A stretch of DNA of 64,000 nucleotides from Ovoidimarina sp039190895 (GTDB lineage Bacteria > Pseudomonadota > Alphaproteobacteria > Rhodobacterales > Rhodobacteraceae). Of the stretch, positions 48,846-57,230 are shown in pieces. Within the stretch, counting starts at the first letter, position 1. Each line of letters starts with the position of its first letter. The position numbers and the translations under genes are program-made. The notes beneath the pieces were generated by a model. The model saw only the letters and a program-made list of their open reading frames with translations, was not told the DNA's origin and searched no databases. The stretch is from positions 1 through 64,000 of the forward strand of contig JBCCXY010000006.1 of NCBI GenBank assembly GCA_039190895.1. The letters run 5' to 3'.

Positions 48846-49235
48846 GTGAAACGACAAGCTGTCATTCCAAGTGATCTTCAACCGTATTACGACGATTGGA
48901 AGATGTCGCCCGGCCACCTGTCCGGCGATCATGTTTTCCTGACCGGCTTTACGGGAACCGCAGCGGACGGCACCCTTTCCGATGATCCGGAAACCCAGAT
49001 GCGACACGCGTTTGAGAAGATCGGGTATGTCCTTCGCGACGCCGGATTGGATTTTGGAGCCTTGGTCGAAATGACAACGTACCACATCGGCCTGAAGGAG
49101 CATCTGGACCTCTTCAAGAGCGTGCGCGCCGAATATGTGACTGAGCCATACCCGGCCTGGACGGCAATCGAGGTCGCCGGATTCGTCCGCGACGGGGCCG
49201 TGATTGAAATTCGAGCCATCGCGCGCGCAGTCTAG
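48846..49235 (+). CDS. RidA family protein (YjgF/YER057c/UK114)
   Basis: A 129-residue protein of the RidA superfamily, trimeric enzymes that hydrolyse reactive enamine/imine intermediates. Segments are PGHLSGDHVFLTGFTGTAAD, PETQMRHAFEKIGYVLRDAG, LVEMTTYHIGLKEHLDLFK and PYPAWTAIEVAGFVRDGAVI. The end motif EIRAIARAV has an alanine-rich variant of the usual vEIE..A, and the RidA arginine (about R105) is not obvious in AWTAIEV, so it may be a divergent subgroup without deaminase activity. It lies 52 bp before the EamA transporter gene. Confidence 0.85.
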   Translation: MKRQAVIPSDLQPYYDDWKMSPGHLSGDHVFLTGFTGTAADGTLSDDPETQMRHAFEKIGYVLRDAGLDFGALVEMTTYHIGLKEHLDLFKSVRAEYVTEPYPAWTAIEVAGFVRDGAVIEIRAIARAV

Positions 49236-49286
49236 CGTGGCGAACAAGCCGCCCTACCGACAAATGACGCAGAAGAGGACGCTGCA

Positions 49287-50153
49287 TTGGACCTGAAGGC
49301 AATCGGGATGGGGCTGGCCTTTGCGTTCATGTGGTCGTCGGCTTTCACCTCGGCGCGGTTCATCGTGCTCGATGCCTCACCCCTGTGGGCGCTTGCGATC
49401 CGGTTTGCGATTTCCGGCGGGCTCGCGGTGGGCGTTGCACGGGCACTGGGGCAAAGCTGGCGGCTGACGCGGGCGCAATGGGGGCTGACCGTCCTGTTCG
49501 GCGTGTGCCAGAACGCCCTGTATCTGGGGCTGAATTTCGTAGCCATGCAAACGGTGGAGGCGTCGCTCGCGGCGATCATCGCCTCGGCCTTGCCGCTGCT
49601 GGTCGCGCTCGCCGGTTGGCTAATCTTCCGCGAAAACCTCAGCGCGCTGGGCGTCATTGGCTTGCTTGCCGGATTTGGCGGCGTGGCGCTGATCATGGGC
49701 ACGCGGCTGTCAGGCGGGGTCGACCTGTTGGGCGTCCTGTATTGCGGCATCGCCGTCCTGGCGCTGACCTTCGCGACGCTGGTCGTTCGGGGCGCGTCGT
49801 CGGGCGGCAACATCCTGATGATCGTCGGCCTGCAGATGCTGGTCGGCAGCGCCACCCTGCTGATCGTCGCCGCGCTATTCGAAGTTCCGCGGTGGGAGTG
49901 GAGCTGGCCACTGACCCTCGCCTTCACCTACACAACGCTCTTCCCGGGCCTGATCGCAACATGGGTGTGGTTCATGCTGGTGAATCGCATCGGAATGACC
50001 CGCGCGGCGACGTTCCACTTCCTCAACCCGTTCTTCGGCGTCCTCGTCGCCGCCATTTTTCTGGGAGAGACCCTTGGCCCCCTCGACCTCCTCGGCGTCG
50101 CCATCATCGCGGGAGCAATCCTTGTCGTTCAACGAGAACGACAACACGCATAA
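49287..50153 (+). CDS. EamA/DMT-superfamily transporter
   Basis: A 288-residue inner-membrane protein with ten spans in two EamA repeats. The first repeat runs from IGMGLAFAFMWSSAFTSARF through TVEASLAAIIASALPLLVAL, and the second from GVLYCGIAVLALTFATLVVR through RAATFHFLNPFFGVLVAAIF to FLGETLGPLDLLGVAIIAGA. The start is a TTG at 49287 with AGAGGACGC upstream. It likely exports a metabolite or amino acid; the substrate is unknown. Confidence 0.9.
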   Translation: MDLKAIGMGLAFAFMWSSAFTSARFIVLDASPLWALAIRFAISGGLAVGVARALGQSWRLTRAQWGLTVLFGVCQNALYLGLNFVAMQTVEASLAAIIASALPLLVALAGWLIFRENLSALGVIGLLAGFGGVALIMGTRLSGGVDLLGVLYCGIAVLALTFATLVVRGASSGGNILMIVGLQMLVGSATLLIVAALFEVPRWEWSWPLTLAFTYTTLFPGLIATWVWFMLVNRIGMTRAATFHFLNPFFGVLVAAIFLGETLGPLDLLGVAIIAGAILVVQRERQHA

Positions 50154-50387
50154 AGCCCTTGGCCCACACGGACCCCGCCCCTTACGGCATCGACACGCGG
50201 GCCACCCGCCGGCAAGACGCCCCACGGATGAAGTCAGCAAAACGCGAAATTCCTAGTTCGCACGAGGACCACCGGGAGACTCTGCAACAACGCCAGACCC
50301 GCGCTGCAGTTAGCTATACAGACTCCGCACAGCGAAGAAGCGGCCCTCGAACCAGACCGTCCTGTTCAAAACGACCACCTGCCTGCT
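50154..50387. other. Gap between convergent EamA and recQ genes, no gene seen
   Basis: A 234 bp stretch between the 3' ends of convergent genes. I see no ribosome binding site with a credible frame, no intrinsic terminator with a T-run and no copy of the dispersed repeat. Confidence 0.5.
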
Positions 50388-52421
50388 TTAGGCGGCCAGC
50401 ACATCCAGAAACGCCTGACCGAACCTTTCCGTGCGTCGGTCTCCGAGGATTTTCTGAAGCGCGCTTTCGTCGGGGCGCCCCAGCGCGGCGACGCGGGCGA
50501 TGATCTGCGCGGAGCAGCTCATCGGCTTTTCCGTCCCGCTTTCACCCCGCAAAAGTGTCGCCTGAGCCGCGATCAGGCGGTCGAACACGTCGGCCTCACT
50601 GCGACCGGCGACTTTGCGGCGGGCCGGGTGCAGGGCCTCATCCATCGCTTCGGCGTTAATGACCTTAAGGAATGTCGCGCCATAGCGCTCCAGCTTCTTT
50701 GCGCCGACCCCGGCAACGCGGGCCATGTCGTCCAGCGTCTGTGGCCGGGTTTCGGCCATCTCGATCAGCGTCCGATCCGGGAAAACGACATAAGCCGGGA
50801 CGCGGGCCTCTTCCGCCAGCGCACGCCGCTTGGCCTTGAGCGCGGCGAGGAGTGGCGCGTCTTCCTCGGACACGAGCGCGCGGGGCTCGGGGCGCGATAC
50901 CCGCTTGATTGCATCCTTGCGCAATGTGATCGCCGCCTCACCCTTCAGGATCGGGCGGGCCGCGTCGGTCAGGCGAAGGGCGCCGTGCCGTTCGGGGTCC
51001 GGACGCACAAGGTCGTGCCCCATCATCTGCCGAAACACCGCCGTCCACATGCGCCGGTCGGACTCTTTGCCGACACCGAACGTCGGCTGGGTGTGGTGGC
51101 CGCGCTGACGCACCTTATCGGTCTCACTGCCCAAAAGGATGTCTGTCAGGTGACCGGCGCCGAACGACTCACCTGTCCGCAGGATCGCCGACAAGGCCTT
51201 CTGGACGTGGACCGAGCCGTCAAACGTCTCGGGCGGGGTTTCACAGATGTCGCAATTGCCGCAGGCCTCGGACGCGTCGCCGAAATACGCCAGCAACCGT
51301 TGGCGCCGACAGCCCACCGCCTCTGCCAGGCCCAGCAGCGTGTTCAGCCGGCCATGATCCGCGGCCTTCCGCTCTGGCGGCGCCAGCCCTTCGTCGATCT
51401 GCGCGCGGCGCAGGCGCATGTCGTCGGCGCCATACAGCGTCAGCGTGTCGGCCGGGGCGCCATCGCGCCCGGCGCGACCAATTTCCTGATAGTACGCCTC
51501 GATGGACTTCGGCAGGTCCGCGTGGGCAACCCAGCGGATGTCCGGCTTGTCGACCCCCATGCCAAACGCGACCGTCGCGGCAACAATCAGCCCGTCTTCC
51601 GTTGAAAACCGCTCTTCCACACCGCGCCGTTCGTTGGCCTCCATTCCGCCGTGATAGGCGCAGGCGCTGTGACCCGCGGCGTTCAGCGCGGCGGCAAGCG
51701 TTTCGGTCTTCGCCCTTGTTGCGCAATAAACGATCCCCGCCTGTCCCCGCCGCGCCTCGGCAAAGTCGAGGATCTGCTGGCGCGGCTTGTCCTTCGGCTG
51801 GAAGGCGAGTCGGATATTGGGCCGGTCGAACCCGCGCAGGAAGATCTCGGGCAGTGTGCCGCCGAACAGGCGCGTGACGATTTCATCCCGCGTCTCCGCA
51901 TCCGCCGTGGCCGTAAATGCCGCAAGCGGCACGCCCAATTCGGCGCGCAAGGCACCAATGCGCAGATAGTCGGGTCGAAAGTCGTGCCCCCACTGGCTGA
52001 CGCAATGCGCCTCGTCCACCGCGATCAGGCTGCACCCGATCCGCTTCAGTGAGGCGGCCATGCCGGACGAGGCCAACCGCTCCGGCGCCATGTAAAGAAG
52101 CTTCAGCGTCCCCTCGCGAAGCGCGGCTTGCACGGCCTCCGTCTCTTCTTGGGTGTTGCCAGACGTGAGCGCTCCCGCAGAAACACCTGCTGCCTGAAGC
52201 GCCCGCACCTGATCGCGCATGAGCGCGATCAGGGGCGAGATCACAAGCGTTACGCCGTCGCGGCACAGCGCTGGAAGCTGATAGCACAGCGACTTGCCCC
52301 CGCCCGTCGGCATGATCGCCAGCGTGTCTTGGCCAGAGGTCACGGCAGTCACGATGTCCTCTTGCCCGGGGCGGAAATCGTCAAAGCCGAAAATGGATGA
52401 GAGAAGCGCCTTAGGCTCCAC
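50388..52421 (-). CDS. recQ: ATP-dependent DNA helicase RecQ
   Basis: A 677-residue 3'-5' helicase. Helicase motifs are FGFDDFRPGQEDIV (motif 0), MPTGGGKSLCYQLP (Walker A), VDEAHCVSQWGHDFRPDY (DEAH), AFTATAD, FDRPNIRLAF, YHGGMEANERRGVEE, VAFGMGVDKPDIRWVAH and YYQEIGRAGRDGAP. The zinc-binding RQC region has CRRQRLLAYFGDASEACGNC, and the HRDC domain PDRTLIEMAETRPQTLDDMA. About 85 extra residues follow. The start is a GTG with CAGGGAC upstream. The length exceeds E. coli RecQ (609) because of this tail. Confidence 0.96.
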   Translation of the reverse strand: MEPKALLSSIFGFDDFRPGQEDIVTAVTSGQDTLAIMPTGGGKSLCYQLPALCRDGVTLVISPLIALMRDQVRALQAAGVSAGALTSGNTQEETEAVQAALREGTLKLLYMAPERLASSGMAASLKRIGCSLIAVDEAHCVSQWGHDFRPDYLRIGALRAELGVPLAAFTATADAETRDEIVTRLFGGTLPEIFLRGFDRPNIRLAFQPKDKPRQQILDFAEARRGQAGIVYCATRAKTETLAAALNAAGHSACAYHGGMEANERRGVEERFSTEDGLIVAATVAFGMGVDKPDIRWVAHADLPKSIEAYYQEIGRAGRDGAPADTLTLYGADDMRLRRAQIDEGLAPPERKAADHGRLNTLLGLAEAVGCRRQRLLAYFGDASEACGNCDICETPPETFDGSVHVQKALSAILRTGESFGAGHLTDILLGSETDKVRQRGHHTQPTFGVGKESDRRMWTAVFRQMMGHDLVRPDPERHGALRLTDAARPILKGEAAITLRKDAIKRVSRPEPRALVSEEDAPLLAALKAKRRALAEEARVPAYVVFPDRTLIEMAETRPQTLDDMARVAGVGAKKLERYGATFLKVINAEAMDEALHPARRKVAGRSEADVFDRLIAAQATLLRGESGTEKPMSCSAQIIARVAALGRPDESALQKILGDRRTERFGQAFLDVLAA

Positions 52422-52759
52422 CGTTGTCCCTGTGATTTTAGTTAAACTGCTCTTGTTTCGTTAGGTATCGCAGGTGAACATTCCGTAAACAAGGCCTTGA
52501 TGTGAGGTAATGGCTGGGTAATTTGCCAGTTCCTTCGCGGCGTCTCTCAGCAGCCAGATGCGATTTGGGTTTGCCTGAAAAATAGGCGATTTTTACAGCG
52601 CATTAACCAAAAAAGTGCAATTAGCTAGAAGGCATGCCTGTCGCGTCAAGAGGAAATCTGGCGTGGATCGGTCGCACGGCGGACATCACGCATTTCCGCC
52701 AAGTGAAGGCCCTTCCCCAACGTAAGCCCGGTGCACTGGTGTAGTACAAAGGTGCTTTG
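52422..52759. promoter_or_regulatory. Long divergent intergenic region before the PilJ-N-like gene
   Basis: A 338 bp AT-richer stretch without a credible gene. It holds a perfect inverted repeat AAAAAT-AGGCG-ATTTTT at 52578-52594, about 170 bp before the secreted protein gene, and a run CATTAACCAAAAAAGTG near 52600. It probably contains both promoters and a regulator site, but no regulator is identified. Confidence 0.4.
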
Positions 52760-53674
52760 ATGACACAACTAGGACTATTGAGAACCGGACTTGTCGCTGC
52801 CACGATGTCCGCCTCTTCCCCATGCGCGTTTGCCATGGAAACCCCCACTCAAGCAGGTTTTGTTGAAGATACCGGCGCCGCCGATCGCATCGAAGCGGCC
52901 GACAAGCTTCGAACGCTGACGCAAACGCTGGCATCCGCCGCCTGTCACGCGGCCAACGGCGTGGATGTTGAGGCGAATCGCGGCGTCCTGACCAACGGCG
53001 CCGCCAAGTTTGACGCCCTGCTCAATGCGCTGCGCCACGGAGATGAGCAGTTTCACATCATCGGTGCCGAGAAACGCGGAAGCACGATCCGCATGCTCGA
53101 CACGATGGACGCAGAATGGGCCCCCGTGCACGCCGCGCTCGACACGCTGGCGGCGGATCTGACCGACGCGGCCGCGCTGAGCGTCATCTATGCGAACAAT
53201 GCGACCTTCTACGAGGCGACCAAGGTTCTACTGGCGCAGTTGGAGGGTGAGTACTCGAACCCTGTCGAACTTCTGCAATCCGATGTCATCCTGATCGACA
53301 TCGCAGGCCAGCAAGCCACCGCCGCCCAGCGCCTCGCATTCGAAGCCTGCCTGGTCTGGTCCGGTGTCGCCACGCAGAAAGAGAAGGACGAGCTCCTTCA
53401 ACTGACCCAGCAATTCGCCTTCGCGGTGAATGCGCTGCATGACGGCGCGCCGGAGTTCGGCGTTATGGTCGCTCCCACGGAAGAGATCACGCTTGCCCTC
53501 GAAGAGGTCGTCGAAGACTGGGACAGCATCGCGTGGAAGCTTGAGAACCTCGCCGCAAGCGAAAGCATCACGCCGGACGAGGCCTCATTCCTGTGCAAGA
53601 TCCTCTTCAAGAAGATGGTCGCAATGGAAGACATCACCCACATGTACGTGGAGTACTCGCGCCGCGTGTACTAG
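52760..53674 (+). CDS. Secreted protein with two PilJ N-terminal (type IV pili chemotaxis sensor-like) domains
   Basis: A 304-residue protein with a signal peptide cleaved near residue 25 (SSPCAFAM-ET). The mature part consists of two similar helical units. Unit 1, about residues 35-130, has RIEAADKLRTLTQTLASAAC and LLNALRHGDEQFHI. Unit 2, about 175-270, has IAGQQATAAQRLAFEACLVW and FAFAVNALHDGAPEFGVMVA. This is the four-helix PilJ-N pattern, where an Arg-x-x-x-Ser/Thr-Gln helix binds ligands such as nitrate in NarX/PilJ-type sensors. There is no transmembrane or signalling domain, so it is a free periplasmic sensor or binding protein. Its partner is unknown. Confidence 0.8.
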   Translation: MTQLGLLRTGLVAATMSASSPCAFAMETPTQAGFVEDTGAADRIEAADKLRTLTQTLASAACHAANGVDVEANRGVLTNGAAKFDALLNALRHGDEQFHIIGAEKRGSTIRMLDTMDAEWAPVHAALDTLAADLTDAAALSVIYANNATFYEATKVLLAQLEGEYSNPVELLQSDVILIDIAGQQATAAQRLAFEACLVWSGVATQKEKDELLQLTQQFAFAVNALHDGAPEFGVMVAPTEEITLALEEVVEDWDSIAWKLENLAASESITPDEASFLCKILFKKMVAMEDITHMYVEYSRRVY

Positions 53675-54891
53675 CCTTTCAGGCGTCGCTCCCGGGCGGC
53701 CAAAAGCTTGAGGCGCAGGGCGTTCAGTTGAATGAACCCCTGCGCGTCCTTTTGATCGTAGGCGCCCGCGTCCTCTTCGAACGTGACATGCGCTTCGGAG
53801 TAAAGCGAATGCTCTGACCACCGCGCCACCGTCCGCGCCGCGCCTTTGTACAGCTTTAGGCGCACGGTGCCCGTCACATGCGTCTGGCTCTTGTCGATCA
53901 GGGCCTGCAGCATCTCGCGCTCGGGCGAGAACCAGAAGCCGTTGTAGATCAACTCCGCATAGCGCGGCATCAGCTCGTCCTTCAGATGCGCCTCGCCACG
54001 GTCGAGCGTTATCTGCTCTATCCCCCGATGCGCTTCCAGCAGCAAGGTGCCGCCGGGTGTCTCGTAAACGCCGCGCGACTTCATTCCGACAAACCGCCCC
54101 TCAACCAGATCAAGCCGCCCGCAACCATGCTTGCCGCCCAGCTCGTTCAGGCGCGTCAGAAGCGCGGCAGGCGACAGAGCCTCGCCGTTGATCGACACGG
54201 CGTCACCCCGGTCGAACCCGATCTCGACGAATTCAGGCGTGTCGGGCGCGTCCTCCGGATGGACCGTCCGCTGATAGACGTAGTCAGGGGCCTCATCCGC
54301 CGGATCCTCCAGCACCTTCCCCTCGGACGAGGTATGCAGCAGGTTCGCATCGACCGAAAACGGCGCCTCGCCCCGCTTGTCCTTGGCAATGGGGATCTGA
54401 TGCGCCTCGGCAAACTCAATCAGCTTGGTGCGGGACGACAGATCCCACATCCGCCAGGGCGCGATCACCTTGATATCGGGGTTCAGCGCGTAAGCCGACA
54501 GCTCAAACCGCACCTGATCGTTGCCCTTGCCCGTCGCACCATGGGCGACCGCATCGGCGCCGGTCTCGGCAGCGATCTCGACAAGGCGTTTGGAGATCAG
54601 CGGCCGCGCAATCGAGGTGCCCAGCAGATACAGCCCCTCATACACCGCGTTCGCGCGGAACATCGGGAAGACGAAGTCGCGCACGAACTCTTCCCGGACA
54701 TCCTCGATATAGATCTCGCGGACGCCCATCATCTCGGCCTTCTTGCGGGCAGGCTCAAGCTCTTCGCCCTGGCCGAGATCGGCGGTAAAGGTCACCACCT
54801 CGCAGCCCATCTCGGTCTGCAGCCACTTAAGGATGATCGACGTGTCGAGACCGCCTGAATAGGCCAGCACGACTTTCTTTGGGTTTGCCAT
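53671..54891 (-). CDS. argG: Argininosuccinate synthase ArgG
   Basis: A 406-residue ATP-dependent ligase joining citrulline and aspartate in arginine synthesis. The ATP loop is KVVLAYSGGLDTSIILKWLQ (P-loop SGGLDTS), followed by VAHGATGKGNDQVRFELSAY and GRIDLVE-like GCGRLDLVEGRFVGMKSRGV with YETPGGTLL. The length is typical. Its stop overlaps the convergent secreted-protein stop by three bases. A structured leader with CTTGACCCC/GGGGGCAAG arms lies in the 61 bp upstream. Confidence 0.97.
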   Translation of the reverse strand: MANPKKVVLAYSGGLDTSIILKWLQTEMGCEVVTFTADLGQGEELEPARKKAEMMGVREIYIEDVREEFVRDFVFPMFRANAVYEGLYLLGTSIARPLISKRLVEIAAETGADAVAHGATGKGNDQVRFELSAYALNPDIKVIAPWRMWDLSSRTKLIEFAEAHQIPIAKDKRGEAPFSVDANLLHTSSEGKVLEDPADEAPDYVYQRTVHPEDAPDTPEFVEIGFDRGDAVSINGEALSPAALLTRLNELGGKHGCGRLDLVEGRFVGMKSRGVYETPGGTLLLEAHRGIEQITLDRGEAHLKDELMPRYAELIYNGFWFSPEREMLQALIDKSQTHVTGTVRLKLYKGAARTVARWSEHSLYSEAHVTFEEDAGAYDQKDAQGFIQLNALRLKLLAARERRLKG

Positions 54892-54907
54892 GAATGCCCC
54901 CGATTTC

Positions 54908-54955
54908 CGGACCGGTCGGCCTTACTTGACCCCGGCGAAGGGGGCAAGCCGGTCA
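54908..54955 (-). promoter_or_regulatory. Inverted repeats in the argG leader
   Basis: GACCGG (near 54910) pairs with CCGGTC (near 54949-54954), and inside that CTTGACCCC (54925-54933) pairs with GGGGGCAAG (54940-54948) at eight of nine positions. Together they fold nearly the whole gap between the Hpt gene and argG. It could terminate the Hpt transcript or control argG. Confidence 0.35.
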
Positions 54956-55291
54956 GGCGATATCCGGGTGACACGCCCGCAAAGCGGCGGTGGCGTCTGC
55001 GCAGGCGGCGCGGATGGCCGGAATATCGGCGGTGTCAGGCGCGGCCTCGCCCTGCGCGGCAAGCCCGGCAAGGGTCGCGAAGCCAAGGTTCAGGGCCGAT
55101 CCCTTCAGGCCATGAAGCTGCGCGGACAGGTCTGACGCCGCAGGATCAAGCGGTTCGGCGGTTTCGGCAATCTCTTCCAGGAACAGCCCGGCGACCTCGG
55201 CGAAGTCCTCTTCACCGATATCCTCCAAAAGCTCCGCCACGCGGGCCCAGTCAATTGGGTCGCCAGACATGGCAAAAGGCTTACGCCACAT
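54953..55291 (-). CDS. Histidine phosphotransfer (Hpt) domain protein
   Basis: A 112-residue (105 if translation starts at the ATG at 55270) single Hpt domain. The phospho-accepting histidine is in AQLHGLKGSALNLGF, the H-x-L-K-G-S-A signature, within a four-helix bundle. It is divergent from a gene for a receiver-PP2C protein, and such pairs form a phosphorelay branch: Hpt passes phosphate to or from the receiver. Neither start has a strong ribosome binding site. Confidence 0.88.
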   Translation of the reverse strand: MWRKPFAMSGDPIDWARVAELLEDIGEEDFAEVAGLFLEEIAETAEPLDPAASDLSAQLHGLKGSALNLGFATLAGLAAQGEAAPDTADIPAIRAACADATAALRACHPDIA

Positions 55292-55401
55292 TTTCTACCA
55301 AGACCTTAGCGAGCCCTTTGGCACCGGTTGCAAATTTTATCCTTCATGGCTTGTTAAGCCGTGGAGGGCACTTCCACCCCCGGTGTGAGGTGTGAAATGC
55401 G

Positions 55402-56661
55402 ATGACCTCTGACGTTGCGTCCGATGCAATGGTGGACACGCGGGTGATCCGCCGAGTGCTGGTTGTCGATGACAGCCGGGCGCAATTGCGCCTGACGGCC
55501 ACTGTTCTAAAGCGGTTGGACTTTGAGGTGCTGACCGCCGAAAGCGGGGCCGCAGCGCTTGAGGTGCTGGACGCCCACAGCGTCGATCTGATCCTGAGCG
55601 ACTGGATGATGCCCGAGATGTCGGGGCTGGATCTGTGCCGGGCCTTCCGGGCGAGGTCGTCCAAGCGCTACGTCTACTTCATCCTGTTGACCTCGAAGAC
55701 CGGACGTGGGGACGTGGCAGAGGGGCTGGAGGCTGGGGCCGATGACTTCCTGTCAAAGCCCGTCAATCCAGAAGAACTCAGGGCCAGGATCGCAGCGGGT
55801 GAGCGGCTGGTGGCGATTCAGCGCGAGTTGGAAAACCGCAACAAGGCGCTGGGCGAGACGCTCGATGTGCTCCAGTCGCTGTATGACGCCATCGCGAAGG
55901 ACCTTGTCGAGGCACGGCGCCTGCAACAATCGCTTGTGCCCAGCCAGTCCACCGTCCTGCCGGGGGGCAAGGTGTCGTACCTGCTAGAGCCCTGCGGGCA
56001 TATCGGGGGCGATCTTGTCGGCTCGTTCTACATCCGCGAAGGCACGATCTGTGTGTACTCGATCGACGTGGCCGGGCACGGGGTGGCCTCGGCGCTGATG
56101 ACGGCCCGATTGGCGAGCTATCTGTCAAACAACTCCCGCGAGCAGAATGTGGCGATCCGCAAAACCGAGGACGGGTCGTTCGAGGTGCTTCAGCCAGCAG
56201 AGGTGTGCGCGCAGTTGAACTCCTTGATTCTTGGGGATCTGGAGACGGAGCTGTATTTCACGATGGCCATCGCCGTCATCAACCCCAAGACCGGGGACAT
56301 GACCCTCGCCCAGGCGGGGCACCCGCATCCGATGATCCTGAGACACGATGGAACGACAGAAACGGTCGGGGGCGGCGGATTTCCCATCGGACTGATCGAT
56401 GGCGCGCAGTATGATCAGGTCAGCGAGCGACTGCATCCAGGGGACCGTCTGATCATGTATTCGGACGGGTTCACCGAGCAGACCTCGGACGGTGAGACGA
56501 TGCTGGACGAGGATGGGCTCGCGACCGTCCTGACCGACAGCGCGGCAGAGCGGGGTAACGCGTTTATAGGGGCATTGACACAGGCTCTCAGCGACTTTGC
56601 AAAGGGCAAAGACTTTGACGACGACATCTCGGCCATTGTGTTCGACTTCGACGCGCCCTAG
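55402..56661 (+). CDS. Response regulator with PP2C-type (RsbU/SpoIIE) phosphatase output
   Basis: A 419-residue protein. The receiver domain has RRVLVVDDSRAQLRLTATVL, the phospho-aspartate in LILSDWMMPEMSGLDL (about residue 65), and DDFLSKPVNPEEL. A helical coil (about residues 135-185) joins the SpoIIE-like phosphatase, recognised by GGDLVGSFYIREGTICVYSI (metal aspartate), DVAGHGVASALMTARL, AQAGHPHPMILRHDG, FPIGLIDGAQYDQVSERLHP and MYSDGFTEQTSDGE, ending FDDDISAIVFDF. It probably dephosphorylates an anti-sigma-factor antagonist in a stress or signalling switch. The divergent Hpt protein is the likely phosphodonor. Confidence 0.92.
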   Translation: MTSDVASDAMVDTRVIRRVLVVDDSRAQLRLTATVLKRLDFEVLTAESGAAALEVLDAHSVDLILSDWMMPEMSGLDLCRAFRARSSKRYVYFILLTSKTGRGDVAEGLEAGADDFLSKPVNPEELRARIAAGERLVAIQRELENRNKALGETLDVLQSLYDAIAKDLVEARRLQQSLVPSQSTVLPGGKVSYLLEPCGHIGGDLVGSFYIREGTICVYSIDVAGHGVASALMTARLASYLSNNSREQNVAIRKTEDGSFEVLQPAEVCAQLNSLILGDLETELYFTMAIAVINPKTGDMTLAQAGHPHPMILRHDGTTETVGGGGFPIGLIDGAQYDQVSERLHPGDRLIMYSDGFTEQTSDGETMLDEDGLATVLTDSAAERGNAFIGALTQALSDFAKGKDFDDDISAIVFDFDAP

Positions 56662-56674
56662 CGCGATTTGACAG

Positions 56675-56709
56675 GCCGCTCATCGAGCTCTTGCAAGCTC
56701 GCCTCGCTT
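56675..56709 (+). repeat. Dispersed convergent-end repeat, copy 5
   Basis: A 35 bp element starting GCCGCTCATCGAGCTC and ending AAGCTCGCCTCGCTT, with GAGCT/AGCTC arms around TTGC. It lies between the stops of the PP2C gene (56661) and the convergent Nudix gene (56724). Confidence 0.75.
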
Positions 56710-56723
56710 TTGGCGCGCATCGA

Positions 56724-57164
56724 TCACAGGAAAAGCTGCTGGAGGAACCGAAGGTCGCCTTCGTTGTCGACCAGATCAATCGCGACGTCGGGCGACGCCC
56801 ACAGCGCGGTGTGCCCGGCCTCTGTCGGGGGGCCGTGTTGCAGTGACGGGCGGGCGAGATAGACGTGGCAGATTTTTTCGGCCCAAAGGTCGTATTCCGG
56901 CATGTAGGTAAAGCGTCGAAACGCACCCAGGCGGCGGGGGTTGGCGATGCTCCACCCTGTTTCTTCCCGCACTTCGCGGTGCAATGCCGTCAGGGGCGAT
57001 TCGCCCGGGTCGATGCCGCCGCCCGGAAGCTGGACCTCCGGCACCGGTTCCGCCTGATGGGTCAGCAGCACGCTGTTGCCCCGAAGCAGCACGGCATAGG
57101 CCCCATGCCGCTGGATGTACCGGACATCGGGCCGGACGGCCTCACCCACACGTATCATTGTCAC
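56724..57164 (-). CDS. Nudix hydrolase
   Basis: A 146-residue Nudix protein. The Nudix box spans GGGIDPGESPLTALHREVRE followed by ETGW, and all catalytic glutamates (RE...EE) are present. Before it lie RYIQRHGAYAVLLRGNSVLL and PEVQLPGG. The substrate is a nucleoside-diphosphate derivative but not identifiable. The ATG at 57164 or the ATG at 57158 may start it. It is divergent from hslO. Confidence 0.88.
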   Translation of the reverse strand: MTMIRVGEAVRPDVRYIQRHGAYAVLLRGNSVLLTHQAEPVPEVQLPGGGIDPGESPLTALHREVREETGWSIANPRRLGAFRRFTYMPEYDLWAEKICHVYLARPSLQHGPPTEAGHTALWASPDVAIDLVDNEGDLRFLQQLFL

Positions 57165-57230
57165 CTTGGACCCTCATTTGATGTCCCTATATAAGCGTCC
57201 TATGCCAAGGCGCAGCCTTCAGGAAAACCC

